From Fundidesulfovibrio agrisoli (GTDB lineage: Bacteria > Desulfobacterota > Desulfovibrionia > Desulfovibrionales > Desulfovibrionaceae), in the NCBI RefSeq assembly GCF_022808715.1, contig NZ_JAKZKX010000006.1:1-64000 (forward strand): a stretch of 64,000 nucleotides of DNA, written 5' to 3'. Of the stretch, positions 63,561 to 64,000 are shown piece by piece. How positions within the stretch are numbered: the stretch's first letter is position 1; the number at the start of each line of letters is the position of its first letter. Below the pieces are notes generated by a model that was given only the letters and a program-made list of their open reading frames with translations, did no database searches and was not told where the DNA came from. The translations under genes and the position numbers were made by a program.

Positions 63561-63737
63561 GCCGACGCGGCGCTGAAGACCATGGGCATGAGCGGGAGCA
63601 ACCATTGTAACAGCCTGTTGGCACAACCGCTCATCAATCCGGGGGCAGGATGGCGGAGCCTCGCCTCTTTCTTTTAGATTCGATTCGGGCTAAACAAAGA
63701 ATGAACGGATTTAATGCGGAAGGAGGCGGAAAGCCGG

Positions 63738-64000
63738 ATGGAATTGATGAAGGCGATGCGAACTCGGCGGAGCATCCGCAACTTCCAGCCTACCCCGGTG
63801 CCGCAGAAGTTGATCGAATCTCTGCTTGCGGCAGCGATTGAGGCCCCATCTCCTAAGAACGCTCAGCCCTGGCGCTTCGTTGTGGTGGCGCAGAAGAGCC
63901 GCGACGCGTTGTTCGCCCGTATCCGCGTGTTGGTAGAAGAGGAGTTGGCCGCAGGGCGGATCGGCGTGTGCGTCCGGGCCACCGTCCGGGCCATGGAGGA
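63738..64000 (+). CDS. Nitroreductase-family protein (N-terminal part; cut by window edge)
   Basis: First 87 codons of an FMN-dependent nitroreductase-family protein: MELMKAMRTRRSIRNFQPTP carries the family's R-R-S-I-R FMN-phosphate motif, followed by LIESLLAAAIEAPSPKNAQPW (the APS...N-Q-PW FMN site). AGGAGG lies upstream at slightly long spacing. Partner, substrate and the rest of the protein lie outside the window. Confidence 0.88.
   Translation, partial: MELMKAMRTRRSIRNFQPTPVPQKLIESLLAAAIEAPSPKNAQPWRFVVVAQKSRDALFARIRVLVEEELAAGRIGVCVRATVRAME

Noticed and set aside
63248-63630. CAGCCTGTCGG and CAGCCTGTTGG on both sides of the IS1182 remnant
   Set aside because: They are in direct, not inverted, orientation and short, so they do not qualify as terminal repeats of the remnant.

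Overview
The window looks like chromosomal DNA of a GC-rich, Desulfovibrio-like sulfate reducer (Desulfovibrionaceae, Desulfobacterota). The signs are a Desulfovibrio-type outer-membrane porin, a five-gene 'archaeal-type' split glutamate synthase, a MucR-like regulator, a NapH-like polyferredoxin, DUF6125- and DUF6485-like proteins, and a mostly housekeeping gene set. The species cannot be named from the sequence alone. Because of the high GC, almost every gene has long antisense shadow ORFs, which are left out.

Layout. 1-266: end of an IS3-family element. 468-3498 (minus): tRNA-Leu(GAG), secG, tpiA, pgk, rimI-like. 3612-4157: YfcD-like Nudix with a degenerate box, then a 122-bp imperfect palindrome. 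4305-7371 (minus): suhB, mreB, a twin-GAF protein and a Cys-rich DUF6485-like protein. 7592-17239 (plus): an unknown 578-aa protein, gcvT, rsmE, rarA, a YciI-like protein and the NAD operon nadC-nadA-ybaK-nadB. 17338-24832 (minus): secD (no adjacent secF), yajC and the split glutamate synthase. 25519-26499: NapH-like membrane polyferredoxin. 26739-28823: two secreted EF-hand proteins and a small accessory islet (nucleotidyltransferase plus 60-aa partner; AT-rich ParB-like protein). 28938-38647 (minus): rpoD, dnaG, mutS2, yqeY, rpsU, hup, rsmA, metY. 38804-40420: thioredoxin-reductase-like fusion. 40449-50557 (minus): small secreted/membrane proteins, a sigma54 activator, DUF6125, recJ, HDOD and TPR proteins, gmk-remA-yicC, mtaB. 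50751-54486 (plus): degenerate EAL protein, MucR-like regulator, zinc-ribbon protein, porin. Just after the porin terminator is a very abnormal G/C homopolymer block.

The most unusual part is 54706-63083 (minus), an apparent nucleotide-centred conflict or stress island. In transcription order it holds a truncated TIR-domain gene, an unrecognised 240-aa protein, a SLOG + four-TM (SLATT-like) membrane protein, a soluble FtsH-like AAA+/M41 protease, and an 849-aa protein joining a RelA/SpoT-type synthetase domain to a helical (TPR-like) region, a TRPM/LOG-type SLOG domain and C-terminal RyR-type repeat(s). A plausible working model is that a nucleotide signal made or sensed by the RelA-SLOG-RyR protein gates the SLOG-SLATT membrane protein, with the protease as regulator or effector. 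An IS1182-like remnant lies beyond the island's promoter-proximal end, followed by the start of a nitroreductase gene that runs off the window.
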